NCBI GenBank assembly: GCA_950096985.1 | Contig: CATNBA010000015.1 | Coordinates: 1 to 35,627 of the forward strand | From: an uncultured Candidatus Melainabacteria bacterium | GTDB lineage: Bacteria > Cyanobacteriota > Vampirovibrionia > Gastranaerophilales > Gastranaerophilaceae | DNA: 35,627 bases | Direction of reading: 5' to 3' | In this document: positions 15,668 to 24,246 of the stretch, one piece after another | Numbering within the stretch: position 1 is the first letter of the stretch | Layout of the letters: every line of letters begins with the position of its first letter | The notes under the pieces: generated by a model | The model's database searches: none | The model's input: only the letters and a program-made list of their open reading frames with translations | What the model was told of the DNA's origin: nothing | Program-made: the position numbers and the translations under genes

Positions 15668-17143
15668 ATGACAAACGTAACAAAAAAAGATAAAAGCCCC
15701 AAAGGCGGTTTGGAAAATAATAATATGGTTTGCAAACAGGATAAAAAATCAAAGATACATGCCCCGATTGTAGAAGCTTTGAAAAAAACTTATGAAACTC
15801 CATCTTATCAGTTTCATATCCCGGGCCATACAAGAGGAAACGGGTCTTTGCCGGAGTTTAGAAAACTTATTGGTAAGAAAGCACTTTGTGTTGATACGAC
15901 TGATGAATTTGACGGTCTTGGAACATTACACCCCGCAACAGGACCTATAAAAGAGGCACAGGAATTGGCTGCTAAAGCATTCAGTGCTAAAAAAACATTC
16001 TTTTTAATTAACGGGTCAACAGCAGGAAACTTAGCTCTTGCAATGGCTTTGACCAAAAAAGGCAAAAAAATTATTACTAACAGAAACTGTCACCGTTCAA
16101 TTTTGACAGGCATGATAATTTCGGGTGCGGAACCTGTATGGCTTATCCCTAACCGTTTTGAAGAATGGGGTATTTGGGGTAATGTAACACCTGAAAGTGT
16201 TGAAGATATGTTAAACAAAACCCCCGATGCAGGCATGGTTTGGATTACAAACCCTACTTATGAAGGTGTTGTTTCTGATATTAAATCGATTGCTGCTGTG
16301 TGCAAAAAATATAATGTTCCGTTAATTGTTGATGAAGCTCATGCTTGTTTGTGGAACTTTAACGGACATTTGCCTACGTCAGCTTTGAAACTCGGAGCTG
16401 ATGCAGTTGTTCATTCATTACATAAAACAGGCGGAAGTATGAGCCAGAGTTCAATGCTGCATATTGCGGAAAATTCTACACTTGATGTTGATGCTGTAGA
16501 AAAAGCCTTGAAACTTCTTCATACAACAAGCCCGTCATTGATGCTTTTGGCAAGTCTTGATTCTGCACGCGCAAATCTTGAAAGTCCGAGAGGGAGAAAA
16601 CAACTTGAACGTGCTGTTCAGAATGCAAAATATCTTCGTCGCGAGATTGATAAACTTGAACATATTCACGATTTAAAACCTGATTTTGGTTACAAAACAG
16701 ATATTACAAAAGTATTTATTCGTGATGACAGACTGTCAGGTAAGCGATTGGAAAGTATTTTGGAAATTGACTTTAATATAGAAGTCGAAAGTGCTTCTGA
16801 TGCAGGACTTTTGATTTTGTCAAATATCGGAAATACACGAGCTGATATGCAGTATCTTGTAAAATGTCTGCAAATAATTGATAAAACAAATTATACTGAC
16901 ATTTGTTATCTTGAAAAGAAAAAATACATGCCTATGTTAACTCCGATTATTAAAATGACATTGCGTGAGGCATTTTATTCACACAAAGAAACTATACCTA
17001 AAGAACAGGCAGTGGGCAGAATTTCAGCAGAAGTTATTGCAGAATGTCCGCCCGGTATTGCTGTTCTTTTGCCAGGTGAATTGATAACCGAAGAACATAT
17101 TCCGTATCTGATGGATTACGATACAATTGAAGTGATTAAATAA
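15668..17143 (+). CDS. Orn/Lys/Arg decarboxylase family PLP enzyme
   Basis: Fold-type I PLP-dependent decarboxylase of 491 residues. YQFHIPGHTRGNG at the N-terminus is the family's opening motif. FFLINGSTAGN forms the phosphate loop, IVDEAHACLWNF contains the PLP ring-binding Asp and His, and VVHSLHKTGGSMSQ carries the Schiff-base Lys. The C-terminal domain ends with ECPPGIAVLLPGELI, typical of this group. Substrate (Arg, Lys or Orn) cannot be fixed by eye; in Cyanobacteria proteins of this length are mostly arginine or lysine decarboxylases feeding polyamine synthesis. The start is ATG 15668; TATTAT lies 7 nt upstream and no Shine-Dalgarno is present, again leaderless-like. A terminator follows. 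Confidence 0.88.
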   Translation: MTNVTKKDKSPKGGLENNNMVCKQDKKSKIHAPIVEALKKTYETPSYQFHIPGHTRGNGSLPEFRKLIGKKALCVDTTDEFDGLGTLHPATGPIKEAQELAAKAFSAKKTFFLINGSTAGNLALAMALTKKGKKIITNRNCHRSILTGMIISGAEPVWLIPNRFEEWGIWGNVTPESVEDMLNKTPDAGMVWITNPTYEGVVSDIKSIAAVCKKYNVPLIVDEAHACLWNFNGHLPTSALKLGADAVVHSLHKTGGSMSQSSMLHIAENSTLDVDAVEKALKLLHTTSPSLMLLASLDSARANLESPRGRKQLERAVQNAKYLRREIDKLEHIHDLKPDFGYKTDITKVFIRDDRLSGKRLESILEIDFNIEVESASDAGLLILSNIGNTRADMQYLVKCLQIIDKTNYTDICYLEKKKYMPMLTPIIKMTLREAFYSHKETIPKEQAVGRISAEVIAECPPGIAVLLPGELITEEHIPYLMDYDTIEVIK

Positions 17144-17146
17144 TTA

Positions 17147-17178
17147 TAAAAAAAGCACCTTGTAAAAGGTGCTTTTTG
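17147..17178. terminator. Terminator between the decarboxylase gene and rpsR
   Basis: Hairpin AAAAGCACCTT / AAGGTGCTTTT with a GTA-containing loop, A-run on the left and T-run on the right. It can serve both convergent units. Confidence 0.88.
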
Positions 17179-17179
17179 A

Positions 17180-17413
17180 TTAATCAAATACGTAATCGAT
17201 AATTGCAGCTTCTCTTGCACGTTTGATTGCTCTAACAATCATTCTTTGATGCTTAGCACAGTTGCCTGTAATTCTTCTTGGAATAATTTTACCGGCTTCT
17301 GTCAAGTATCTTTTCAATTTTGCTGCATCTTTGTAGTCGATTGTTTCAACTTTGTCTCCACAAAGACTGCAATTTTTACGTTTTTTCTTGTCGTCGTTGT
17401 TTTGTCTTGCCAT
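17180..17413 (-). CDS. rpsR: 30S ribosomal protein S18
   Basis: Small-subunit protein of 77 residues. The S18 core is [20 protein letters not shown], then [20 protein letters not shown]. It keeps a potential zinc set C15, C18 (CSLC), C52 and H55, i.e. a C+ form. It is the last gene of the rpsF-ssb-rpsR operon, 61 bp after ssb, with a terminator just behind. An AATTAGCC/AGAAAGGCT-like purine tract lies upstream. Confidence 0.97.
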   Translation of the reverse strand: MARQNNDDKKKRKNCSLCGDKVETIDYKDAAKLKRYLTEAGKIIPRRITGNCAKHQRMIVRAIKRAREAAIIDYVFD

Positions 17414-17474
17414 TTTAATTATTAGCCTTTCTAGCCTTATTGTTTAGTACTTGTTAAATCCGTTCGCAAATCCA

Positions 17475-17876
17475 TCAGAACGGAATTTCGTCCTCATTGA
17501 TAAGTTCGTTAGACATATCGTCTGATTCAAACTTAACGATTTCTTCTGTTCCAAAATCAGAATTTGAAGAAACAGCTCCGCCTTCGCCCATTCTTTCGAT
17601 TGTGTTAGCGTCTATTTCATAAATTCTTTTTTCAGAACCGTCATCCATTTTAACTGTTGCTGTTTGAAGTCTGCCTTCAACCAGAACTCTGTCGCCTTTT
17701 GAAATTGAAGAAACAACTTCATCAAGAGCGTTACGTCTTGAAACAACTCTCATGAGAATTTCTTCTCTTTCGCCGATATTAAGAACAAACCCTGACACCG
17801 CAATATTGTTTTGTGTAAAACGTTTTTCCGGTGCTCTATAAACTGTTCCTGTTACTACTGATTTTGCTAAACTCAT
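17475..17876 (-). CDS. ssb: Single-stranded DNA-binding protein
   Basis: OB-fold protein of 133 residues that coats ssDNA in replication and repair. Residues 1-100 hold the OB fold (SVVTGTVYRAPEKRF; strand pairs ending GDRVLVEGRLQTATV). A short acidic linker leads to the C-terminal partner-binding tip NEDEIPF, where DEIPF replaces the common DDIPF. It lies between rpsF and rpsR, 13 bp after rpsF, the conserved bacterial order. Its linker is short compared with Gly-rich SSBs of Proteobacteria. Confidence 0.96.
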   Translation of the reverse strand: MSLAKSVVTGTVYRAPEKRFTQNNIAVSGFVLNIGEREEILMRVVSRRNALDEVVSSISKGDRVLVEGRLQTATVKMDDGSEKRIYEIDANTIERMGEGGAVSSNSDFGTEEIVKFESDDMSNELINEDEIPF

Positions 17877-17889
17877 TTTTTTCTTTCTA

Positions 17890-18171
17890 TTAATTAGCTA
17901 AGAACATAGTTCTTAAAATGTTATCATTCAATTTTAATTGACGTCTGAATTCAGCGATGCTTTCTTCAGGCATATTTAAAATTGAAGTTACGAAAAATCC
18001 GTCTCTAAAGTTTTGTACATCATAAGCTAATTTTTTTCTGCCTGATTTGTCTGTAGATTCAACTTTACCTTTCATATCAGCAACTAATTTGCTCAAATTT
18101 TCGATAGCCTTATCTACTTCTTCTGCATCTAAATTTGGTTTAAATACAGTTAATAATTCATAAGTTTTCAT
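17890..18171 (-). CDS. rpsF: 30S ribosomal protein S6
   Basis: Small-subunit protein of 93 residues, normal length. The N-terminal strand MKTYELLTVFKPNL, the GRKKLAYDVQNFRDGFFV strand pair and the final REFRRQ-like helix/strand LNDNILRTMFL fit S6. It binds 16S rRNA as a complex with S18, encoded two genes downstream. A good ribosome-binding site (TAGGAGAAAATTTAAG) precedes ATG. A promoter with TTGTAA and TATGAT sits within and just beyond the dapF 3' end. Confidence 0.96.
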   Translation of the reverse strand: MKTYELLTVFKPNLDAEEVDKAIENLSKLVADMKGKVESTDKSGRKKLAYDVQNFRDGFFVTSILNMPEESIAEFRRQLKLNDNILRTMFLAN

Positions 18172-18204
18172 CTTAAATTTTCTCCTATTCTAGTGTATGT
18201 TCCA

Positions 18205-18234
18205 ATCATATCATGGAAATACCAATTTTTACAA
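18205..18234 (-). promoter_or_regulatory. Probable promoter of rpsF-ssb-rpsR
   Basis: On the minus strand TTGTAA (18234-18229), 18 nt, TATGAT (18210-18205), leaving a leader of about 27 nt to the rpsF ATG at 18171. The -35 box overlaps the dapF stop codon. Confidence 0.5.
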
Positions 18235-19062
18235 CATGTAATCAGCTTTGAAAGTATAATTTGCCGAACCAATAAGGAAAATATCCTTTTGACTATCTTC
18301 CTTAGACCCTTGCCATTCAACAAATACAGGACCGCCCAACAAATTCACTTTAACTTTTTGTTCTGTTAAGTTATTTAAAACACAAGCAACAACAGAAGCA
18401 CATGCTCCTGTACCGCAAGCTAAAGTTATACCGCATCCGCGTTCATAAACACGCATGTCAATTTCCATTTTTGATTTTACTTTAACAAATTCTGTATTGG
18501 TTTTTTCCGGAAAATATTCATGTTTTTCAATAATCGGACCATACTTAACCGCAAGTTCCATAGGGTCATTTTCTGTAAAAATTACACAATGCGGATTTCC
18601 CATTGAAACAGGGAAAATTTCAAATTCTTTATCAAGTGCTGTAATTTTTCTTTCGCCGAAAAATGGTATTTTTTTATCTTCTAAAATCGGCTTGCCCATG
18701 TTAACTCTAACAAGTCCGTTCTCTAAAAGTTCCGGTTTAATTACTCCGGCAAGAGTTTGTACACTGAATGCTTTTTTGTCTACAAGTTTGTTATCATAAG
18801 CATATTTTGCAAAACATCTCATGCCGTTCCCGCACATTTGAGCAGTTGAACCGTCTGAGTTATAAAAATACCAGCCAATATCAGTTTCAGTAGTGTTGGT
18901 GTCAGGTATAATCATTCCGTCAGCTCCGACCCCGAAATTTCTATCACAAACTTTTTTTGCAAGTTCGTCCATTTTCATGCCTGTTTTTTCATATTCGGCA
19001 TAATCAATTATGACAAAATCGTTTCCGCATCCTTGCATTTTAGTTAATTTAATTGTTTTCAT
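18229..19062 (-). CDS. dapF: Diaminopimelate epimerase
   Basis: Converts L,L-diaminopimelate to meso-DAP for lysine and peptidoglycan synthesis; 277 residues, the usual size. The catalytic cysteines are C77 in QMCGNGMRC and C216 in LACGTGAC, with QGCGNDF at 10-16 and MGNPHCV as further family marks. The start at ATG 19062 has GAGG 5 nt upstream. The open frame continues upstream to 19200, but that part is the translated tRNA-Ser gene and should be left out. The aminotransferase upstream may act in the same pathway, though this is only suggested by proximity. The rpsF promoter overlaps its end. Confidence 0.97.
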   Translation of the reverse strand: MKTIKLTKMQGCGNDFVIIDYAEYEKTGMKMDELAKKVCDRNFGVGADGMIIPDTNTTETDIGWYFYNSDGSTAQMCGNGMRCFAKYAYDNKLVDKKAFSVQTLAGVIKPELLENGLVRVNMGKPILEDKKIPFFGERKITALDKEFEIFPVSMGNPHCVIFTENDPMELAVKYGPIIEKHEYFPEKTNTEFVKVKSKMEIDMRVYERGCGITLACGTGACASVVACVLNNLTEQKVKVNLLGGPVFVEWQGSKEDSQKDIFLIGSANYTFKADYML

Positions 19063-19078
19063 TATTACCTCATATACT

Positions 19079-19103
19079 AAAAAAGTCCCTTTCGGGACTT
19101 TAA
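19079..19103 (-). terminator. Terminator after tRNA-Ser
   Basis: Minus-strand hairpin AAAGTCCC-GAAA-GGGACTTT followed by TTTAG, between tRNA-Ser and dapF. Confidence 0.75.
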
Positions 19104-19104
19104 A

Positions 19105-19194
19105 TGGAGGAGGAGGTGGGATTCGAACCCACGGTACGCGTGAACGTACGACAGTTTTCAAGACTGCTCCAATCAACCGCTCTGGCACTCCTCC
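19105..19194 (-). tRNA. tRNA-Ser (TGA anticodon)
   Basis: Class II tRNA with long variable arm. The acceptor is GGAGGAG (19194-19188) paired with CTCCTCC (19115-19109), the anticodon stem is GCAGT/ACTGT around CTTGAAA, the variable arm is CGTACG...CGTACCG-like, and the T-loop is TTCGAAT. The 3' end reads T then CCA, so the discriminator base would be U73 instead of the G73 usual in bacterial tRNA-Ser. CCA appears encoded here but is not in tRNA-Met of this window. A short terminator follows. Confidence 0.93.
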
Positions 19195-19235
19195 AAGCAA
19201 TCTTTTGGATGTAATTTTATTTTATTAAATAAATC

Positions 19236-20402
19236 TTATTTGTCAAGCCCGCGTAATTTTTTTATAAAATTTTCCAATCTGCCTATGGCAATTTTCAAAT
19301 TTTCCATAGAATATGCGTAGGATATTCTTAAAAATCCTTCGCCGCTGTCACCAAATGCTGTACCAGGAACTACTGCAACTTTTTCTTCATGCAAAAATTT
19401 TGTTGCAAATTCTTCGCTTGTTAAACCAAATTCTTTTATGCAAGGGAATACATAAAATGCGCCATAAGGTTCAAAACACTCAAGTCCCATTTCTTTAAAA
19501 CGGCTCAATAAAAATCTTCGACGCTGATTATAAGCCTGACGCATTTCGGCAACGTCTTTGTCACCGTTTTTTAAAGCTTCTACTGCTGCGTATTGGCTTG
19601 TTGTCGGGGCACACATTATGGCAAACTGGTGAATTTTTGTCATTTGCTTAATGATTTCACAAGGTCCGCACGCATAACCCAATCGCCAGCCTGTCATTGC
19701 ATATGCTTTTGAAAATCCGTTGATAAGAATTGTTCGCTCTTTCATACCCTCAATTGAAGTTATAGAAACATGTTTGCCTTTGTATGTAAGTTCTGCGTAA
19801 ATCTCATCAGACATTACCAGAATATCTTTTTCAATAATAATTTTTGCGATTGCCTCAAGGTCAGATTGTTCCATAATCGCGCCTGTCGGATTATTCGGAT
19901 AAGGTAAAATCAAAACTTTTGTTTTATCCGTAATTGCATTTTCAAGTTCTTGAGGAGTAAGCCTGAATTCATTTTCGGCTTTAAGGTCTATAATAACGGG
20001 TTTTGCGCCTGCAAGAATTGCACAGGGCTCATAAGAAACATATGAAGGCTGAGGAATTATAACCTCGTCGCCTGCATTTATAACTGCGCGAAGTCCTATA
20101 TCAATGGCTTCCGAACCGCCGACGGTTACAAGAATTTCGCTCATCGGTTCATAGTGAACTTTTTGTGAGCGCATCAAGTAATTGCTGATTTCGGAGCGTA
20201 AATCCTTCAAGCCCGCATTTGATGTGTAGAATGTTTTACCTTTTTCAAGCGCGAAAATTCCCTCATCTCTTATATGCCACGGGGTATCAAAATCCGGCTC
20301 GCCAACTCCAAGCGAAATTGCATCTTTCATTTCGCTTACTATATCAAAAAATTTTCTAATTCCTGAAGGTTTGATGTCCTCAACTACTTTTGATAATTTC
20401 AT
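19236..20402 (-). CDS. Class I/II PLP-dependent aminotransferase
   Basis: Cytosolic aminotransferase of 388 residues, fold type I. The opening PSGIRKFF and LGVGEPDFDTP motifs are typical of the PatA/AspC-like group. NPTG (171-174), SDEIYAEL (198-205) and the Schiff-base Lys232 in GFSKAYAMTGWRLGY are intact, and the carboxylate-binding Arg is in FLRISYA near 365. The substrate is not fixed: PatA-like enzymes act on N-acetyl-DAP, aromatic or aspartate-type amino acids. It overlaps the Lrp gene by 4 nt (ATGA) and so is translationally coupled to it; this Lrp-aminotransferase pair suggests control by an amino acid. dapF lies downstream beyond tRNA-Ser. Confidence 0.92.
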   Translation of the reverse strand: MKLSKVVEDIKPSGIRKFFDIVSEMKDAISLGVGEPDFDTPWHIRDEGIFALEKGKTFYTSNAGLKDLRSEISNYLMRSQKVHYEPMSEILVTVGGSEAIDIGLRAVINAGDEVIIPQPSYVSYEPCAILAGAKPVIIDLKAENEFRLTPQELENAITDKTKVLILPYPNNPTGAIMEQSDLEAIAKIIIEKDILVMSDEIYAELTYKGKHVSITSIEGMKERTILINGFSKAYAMTGWRLGYACGPCEIIKQMTKIHQFAIMCAPTTSQYAAVEALKNGDKDVAEMRQAYNQRRRFLLSRFKEMGLECFEPYGAFYVFPCIKEFGLTSEEFATKFLHEEKVAVVPGTAFGDSGEGFLRISYAYSMENLKIAIGRLENFIKKLRGLDK

Positions 20403-20884
20403 GGGGTTATAATTTCTCTTTCTTCTTCATTGTTAGCTTTATTCATTATTGTACCGTGGTCTTTATATTTTTTCAAAACAAAGTGTGTTGCAGTACTTAA
20501 AACTCTATCAAGTGTTGAGAGCTTGTCTGTGACAAAGTTTGAAATTTCTTTAAGTGATTTTTCTTCGATTGTTACAAGCAAATCATATCCGCCTGAAATT
20601 AAATAAACCGCTTTAACCTCAGGATAGTTATAAATTCTTTCTGCAATTTTATCAAACCCCTGCCCTCTTTGTGGTGTGACTTTTACTTCAATAAGTGCCG
20701 TAACTTTTTCGATGTTGGTTTTTTCCCAGTTAATAAGTGTGTGGTATCCTCCGATAATCCCGTCTTTTTCCAGTGTATAAATTTCATTGGCAACATCAAT
20801 TTCACTTTGCCCGAGCATTGATGCAAGTTCTTTCAAATCAATTTTACTGTTTTTTTCTATAATAGATAATAATTCTTCTCTCAT
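20399..20884 (-). CDS. Lrp/AsnC-family transcriptional regulator
   Basis: DNA-binding regulator of about 161 residues. An N-terminal HTH (IDLKELASMLGQSEIDVANE, then EKDGIIGGYHTLIN) is followed by a RAM/ligand domain (TALIEVKVTPQRGQGFDKIA, then AVYLISGGYDLLVTI). Such proteins form octamers and respond to amino acids. The start ATG 20884 has GGAG 6 nt upstream; ATG 20896 would add four residues and sits 5 nt after a TATAGT box, so a leaderless form is possible. It forms an operon with the overlapping aminotransferase gene and is divergent from pckA, whose promoter region it shares. Confidence 0.9.
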   Translation of the reverse strand: MREELLSIIEKNSKIDLKELASMLGQSEIDVANEIYTLEKDGIIGGYHTLINWEKTNIEKVTALIEVKVTPQRGQGFDKIAERIYNYPEVKAVYLISGGYDLLVTIEEKSLKEISNFVTDKLSTLDRVLSTATHFVLKKYKDHGTIMNKANNEEEREIITP

Positions 20885-20926
20885 ATTTTTCTCCATGCTA
20901 AACTATATTAATAAAAAAATAAAAAG

Positions 20927-20956
20927 TTATCAAAATTTTTATGTTGCGGTTATAAT
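20927..20956 (+). promoter_or_regulatory. Promoter of pckA
   Basis: TTATCA (20927-20932), 18 nt, perfect TATAAT (20951-20956). The leader of about 57 nt ends in AAAGGAGGT (21008-21016), the strongest Shine-Dalgarno in the window. Confidence 0.5.
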
Positions 20957-21019
20957 ATTATTGTATTCATGACACCAAATTAAATTAAATAATAAAGAAT
21001 TACCAAAAAGGAGGTAACA

Positions 21020-22618
21020 ATGGAAACATTTGGTATTGAGAAAATGGGTATAATCGGCCCGAAAGCAGTTTATCGCAACTTGACACCTGCTCAGTTGACA
21101 GAGGCTGCATTACGTTTAGGTGAAGGTTCATTAAGCAACACAGGTGCTCTTGTTGTAACTACAGGAAAATATACCGGTCGTTCTCCTAAAGACAAATTTA
21201 TCGTTGATACAGACGGTATCCACAATGAAATCGCTTGGGGTAAAGTAAATCGTCCTATCAGCAGAGAAAAATTTAATTCAATCAAAGGCAAAATCGCTGC
21301 TTACTTACAAAACAGAGAAGTATTTATTTTTGACGGTTTTGCAGGTGCTGACAAAACTTACACTCAAAAATTCCGTGTAATTAACGAAATGGCAAGCCAA
21401 AACTTGTTTATTCACCAATTATTAATCAGACCTACAGCAGAAGAATTAGCTAGCTACGGTCAACCTGATTACACAATTCTTTGTGCACCGGGATTTAAAT
21501 GCGATCCTGAAGTTGACGGCGTAAATTCTGAAGCTTGTATCGCTATTGACTATGAAGCACATGAAATTATCATCTGCGGTTCTCAATACTCAGGTGAAAT
21601 TAAAAAATCTGTATTCGCTACTATGAACTACGTTATGACTAAGAAAAACGTACTTCCAATGCACTGTTCAGCTAACATGGATCCTGAAACCGGCGAAACA
21701 GCAGTATTCTTTGGTTTGTCAGGAACAGGTAAAACAACTTTATCAGCAGATCCTAACCGTAAATTAATCGGTGACGACGAACACGGCTGGTCACCTGATG
21801 GTGTATTTAACTTTGAAGGCGGATGCTATGCAAAATGTATCAATCTTTCTAAAGAACATGAACCTGAAATTTTCAATGCTATCAGATTTGGTTCATTAAT
21901 TGAAAATGTTGTTATGGATCCTGAAACTCGTGAATTTGATTTCAACGATGGTTCATTAACAGAAAACACTCGTGTAGGATATCCTATCGAATACATCGAT
22001 AACGCTCAAATTCCTTCAAAAGGCGGAATTCCTAAAGTTGTTGTATTCTTGACAGCTGACGCATTCGGTGTATTGCCTCCGATTTCAAGATTGGACAAAA
22101 ACGCTGCTATGTACCACTTTGTAACAGGTTTCACATCTAAACTTGCAGGTACTGAAAGAGGTGTTACAGAACCTCAGCCTACATTCTCAACATTATTCGG
22201 CGAACCGTTCATGCCAATGGACGCATCAGTTTATGCTGAAATGTTAGGTGAAAAACTTGACAAATACGGAACAAAAGTATACTTAGTAAATACAGGTTGG
22301 GCAGGCGGTTCAGCATCTATGGGTGCTAAACGTATGAAACTTGCTTACACAAGAGCTATGGTAACAGCTGCATTGAACGGTTCATTTGATTCAATCGAAT
22401 TCAAACACCATGATGTATTCAATGTAGATTATCCTACATCTTGTCCTAACGTACCTTCTGAAATGCTTGATGCACGCGGTATGTGGGCAGATAAAAATGC
22501 TTATGACGAACAAGCTAATAAACTTGCTCAAATGTTTGCTGATAACTTTGCAGAAAAATATCCAAACATGCCTGCTGAAATTGTTAACGCAGGTCCAAAG
22601 GCATTGTCTGTTAAGTAA
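21020..22618 (+). CDS. pckA: Phosphoenolpyruvate carboxykinase (ATP)
   Basis: Interconverts oxaloacetate and PEP with ATP/ADP; 532 residues, the family's normal length. The P-loop is GLSGTGKTTLSADP (about 232-245), followed by kinase-2 GDDEHGWS. The substrate and metal region TGKYTGRSPKDKFIV is at the N-terminus. Lys and His ligands are in MHCSANM, and NTGWAGGS and RMKLAYTRAM are further signatures. The gene has a very strong AAAGGAGGT site. Its codons lean to AAC, TTC, GAC and TAC more than its neighbours, which suggests high expression. With enolase it may run gluconeogenic or fermentative CO2-fixing flux. A terminator follows. The Lrp gene is divergent. Confidence 0.98.
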   Translation: METFGIEKMGIIGPKAVYRNLTPAQLTEAALRLGEGSLSNTGALVVTTGKYTGRSPKDKFIVDTDGIHNEIAWGKVNRPISREKFNSIKGKIAAYLQNREVFIFDGFAGADKTYTQKFRVINEMASQNLFIHQLLIRPTAEELASYGQPDYTILCAPGFKCDPEVDGVNSEACIAIDYEAHEIIICGSQYSGEIKKSVFATMNYVMTKKNVLPMHCSANMDPETGETAVFFGLSGTGKTTLSADPNRKLIGDDEHGWSPDGVFNFEGGCYAKCINLSKEHEPEIFNAIRFGSLIENVVMDPETREFDFNDGSLTENTRVGYPIEYIDNAQIPSKGGIPKVVVFLTADAFGVLPPISRLDKNAAMYHFVTGFTSKLAGTERGVTEPQPTFSTLFGEPFMPMDASVYAEMLGEKLDKYGTKVYLVNTGWAGGSASMGAKRMKLAYTRAMVTAALNGSFDSIEFKHHDVFNVDYPTSCPNVPSEMLDARGMWADKNAYDEQANKLAQMFADNFAEKYPNMPAEIVNAGPKALSVK

Positions 22619-22631
22619 TCTATTTAGAAGA

Positions 22632-22664
22632 TAAAAAAAGCCTCGCATCAGCGGGGCTTTTTAA
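22632..22664 (+). terminator. Terminator of pckA
   Basis: Hairpin AAAAAGCCTCGC-ATCA-GCGGGGCTTTTTT (one G:U pair), just after the pckA stop. Confidence 0.9.
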
Positions 22665-22739
22665 TTTGTAAAAATAAAAAACATCATACATTTTTATGAT
22701 TTCATTTCTGATTTGGTTTGCTAATATATAACCATACTC

Positions 22740-22804
22740 CTTAGAGAACTAAGATACACATATCCCTAATCAACAGCTATGCACTTCTTATGTACATAGC
22801 TTTT
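22740..22804 (+). other. Two-hairpin element upstream of ffh (possible small RNA or attenuator)
   Basis: CTTAG-AGAA-CTAAG (22740-22753) is followed by a 7-bp hairpin AGCTATG/CATAGCT (22775-22801, loop 13) running into TTTTCTTT. A -10-like TATATA is at 22725-22730 but no convincing -35. The arm of the second hairpin contains the -35 of the ffh promoter. It could be the end of a small transcript; function is not known. Confidence 0.35.
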
Positions 22805-22818
22805 CTTTATGTTATAAT
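22791..22818 (+). promoter_or_regulatory. Probable promoter of ffh, placed for a leaderless mRNA
   Basis: TGTACA (22791-22796), 16 nt, perfect TATAAT (22813-22818), then six bases to the ATG at 22825 with no Shine-Dalgarno. Confidence 0.55.
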
Positions 22819-22824
22819 TTTATT

Positions 22825-24246
22825 ATGTTTGATAATTTGAGTGAAAAACTTCAAGATATTATAAGCAAAACTCGCGGTAAAGAACTTACCCAGGACAACA
22901 TGCAAGAGGCTTTACGTGAGATTAGACGTGCTCTTTTGGAAGCAGATGTTAACCTGCGTGTAGTAAAATCTTTTATTTCTTCAATCAAAGATAAAGCAGA
23001 AGGCGAAAAAGTTCTTGAAGGTGTTGACCCGTCACAACAATTGATTAAAATTGTTCATGACGAACTCGTTAATCTGTTGGGTAAAGAACAATATCCTCTT
23101 GACTTTTCAGGTAGTCCGAATTTAATTATGATGCTTGGCCTTCAAGGATCCGGTAAAACAACATCTTCTGCAAAACTTGCCGTAAAACTTAAAAAAGAAG
23201 GCAGGAATCCTTTGCTTGTGGCATGTGATGTCTATCGTCCGGCAGCGGTTACACAGTTGCAAACATTAGGAAAAGAGATTGAAACAGAAGTTTTTACAAT
23301 TCCTGATTGCAAAGATGTTCAGAAGATTGTACAAAGTGCGATTGATTATGCAAAAGACAAAGGATTTAATACCATAATCCTGGATACTGCAGGACGTTTG
23401 CAGATTGATACTGATATGATGGCAGAACTTCTTTTGATTGATAGAATTTTCAAACCTGCCGAAAAACTCCTTGTAATAGATGCAATGACAGGTCAAGAGG
23501 CAGTTAATGTTGCTGAAAACTTTGATGCACAGCTTGGTTTGACAGGTTTGGTTTTAACGAAGCTTGATGGTGACAGCCGTGGCGGTTCTGCATTAAGTGT
23601 TTCTTACTGCACAGGAAAACCCATAAAATTAACAGGTACGGGCGAAAAACTCAACGCGCTTGAAGATTTTTATCCCGAACGCATGGCAACAAGAATTCTC
23701 GGCATGGGCGATATTGTTTCTCTTGTAGAACGAGCACAGGAAGTTTTTGACGAAAAGCAGGCACAAGAGCTTGAAGAAAAAATGAGTAAGAACAATTTTT
23801 CTTACAACGATTTTATCAAGATGCAAAAGCAGATGCAGGCATTTGGGTCAATGGGCAATATGTTAGGCATGCTGGGGCTTAATATTGGGAAAGATGACAG
23901 AGAAAAATTAACTCATGAAAGCGAAAAGCAGTTCAAAAAGATGGAAGTATTCATATCAAGTATGACACCTCAAGAACGCAACAATCCCGATTTGATGAAC
24001 ACAAGCCGTAAAAAACGTATTGCAAAAGGCTGCGGAATGGATTTTCAGGAAGTTAATGCCTTTGTAAAACAGTTTGAGCAGATGCGCACAATGATGAAAG
24101 GCATGACTGATATGAAAAAAATGTTTTCGCACGGGCTTCCTGACATGAGTAAAATGGGTAATTTTGGCGGTCTTGGCGGCTTTAACGGCAAGTTAGGAAA
24201 ACATGCCATGAACAAAGCCATGAAAATGGTTAGAAAGTTTAAGTAA
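22825..24246 (+). CDS. ffh: Signal recognition particle protein Ffh (SRP54)
   Basis: GTPase subunit of SRP, 473 residues, targeting membrane proteins with FtsY. The N domain is at about 1-95. The G domain starts with GLQGSGKTTSSAKLA (about 108), with DTAGRLQ near 187 and TKLDGDSRGG near 245. A methionine-rich M domain runs from about 320 to the end, with MGDIVSLVERAQ at its start and MKKMFSHGLPDMSKMGNFGG near its end. A closing basic helix MNKAMKMVRKFK is present. The message appears leaderless. The stop (TAA) shares its final A with the ATG of the next gene, indicating coupled translation. Confidence 0.97.
   Translation: MFDNLSEKLQDIISKTRGKELTQDNMQEALREIRRALLEADVNLRVVKSFISSIKDKAEGEKVLEGVDPSQQLIKIVHDELVNLLGKEQYPLDFSGSPNLIMMLGLQGSGKTTSSAKLAVKLKKEGRNPLLVACDVYRPAAVTQLQTLGKEIETEVFTIPDCKDVQKIVQSAIDYAKDKGFNTIILDTAGRLQIDTDMMAELLLIDRIFKPAEKLLVIDAMTGQEAVNVAENFDAQLGLTGLVLTKLDGDSRGGSALSVSYCTGKPIKLTGTGEKLNALEDFYPERMATRILGMGDIVSLVERAQEVFDEKQAQELEEKMSKNNFSYNDFIKMQKQMQAFGSMGNMLGMLGLNIGKDDREKLTHESEKQFKKMEVFISSMTPQERNNPDLMNTSRKKRIAKGCGMDFQEVNAFVKQFEQMRTMMKGMTDMKKMFSHGLPDMSKMGNFGGLGGFNGKLGKHAMNKAMKMVRKFK

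Noticed and set aside
19010-19228. Plus-strand frame containing GGGGIRTHGTRERT
   Set aside because: It is the antisense of the tRNA-Ser gene, a familiar false annotation. The minus-strand extension of dapF up to 19200 (with PWVRIPPPPP) is the tRNA read as protein and is also rejected.
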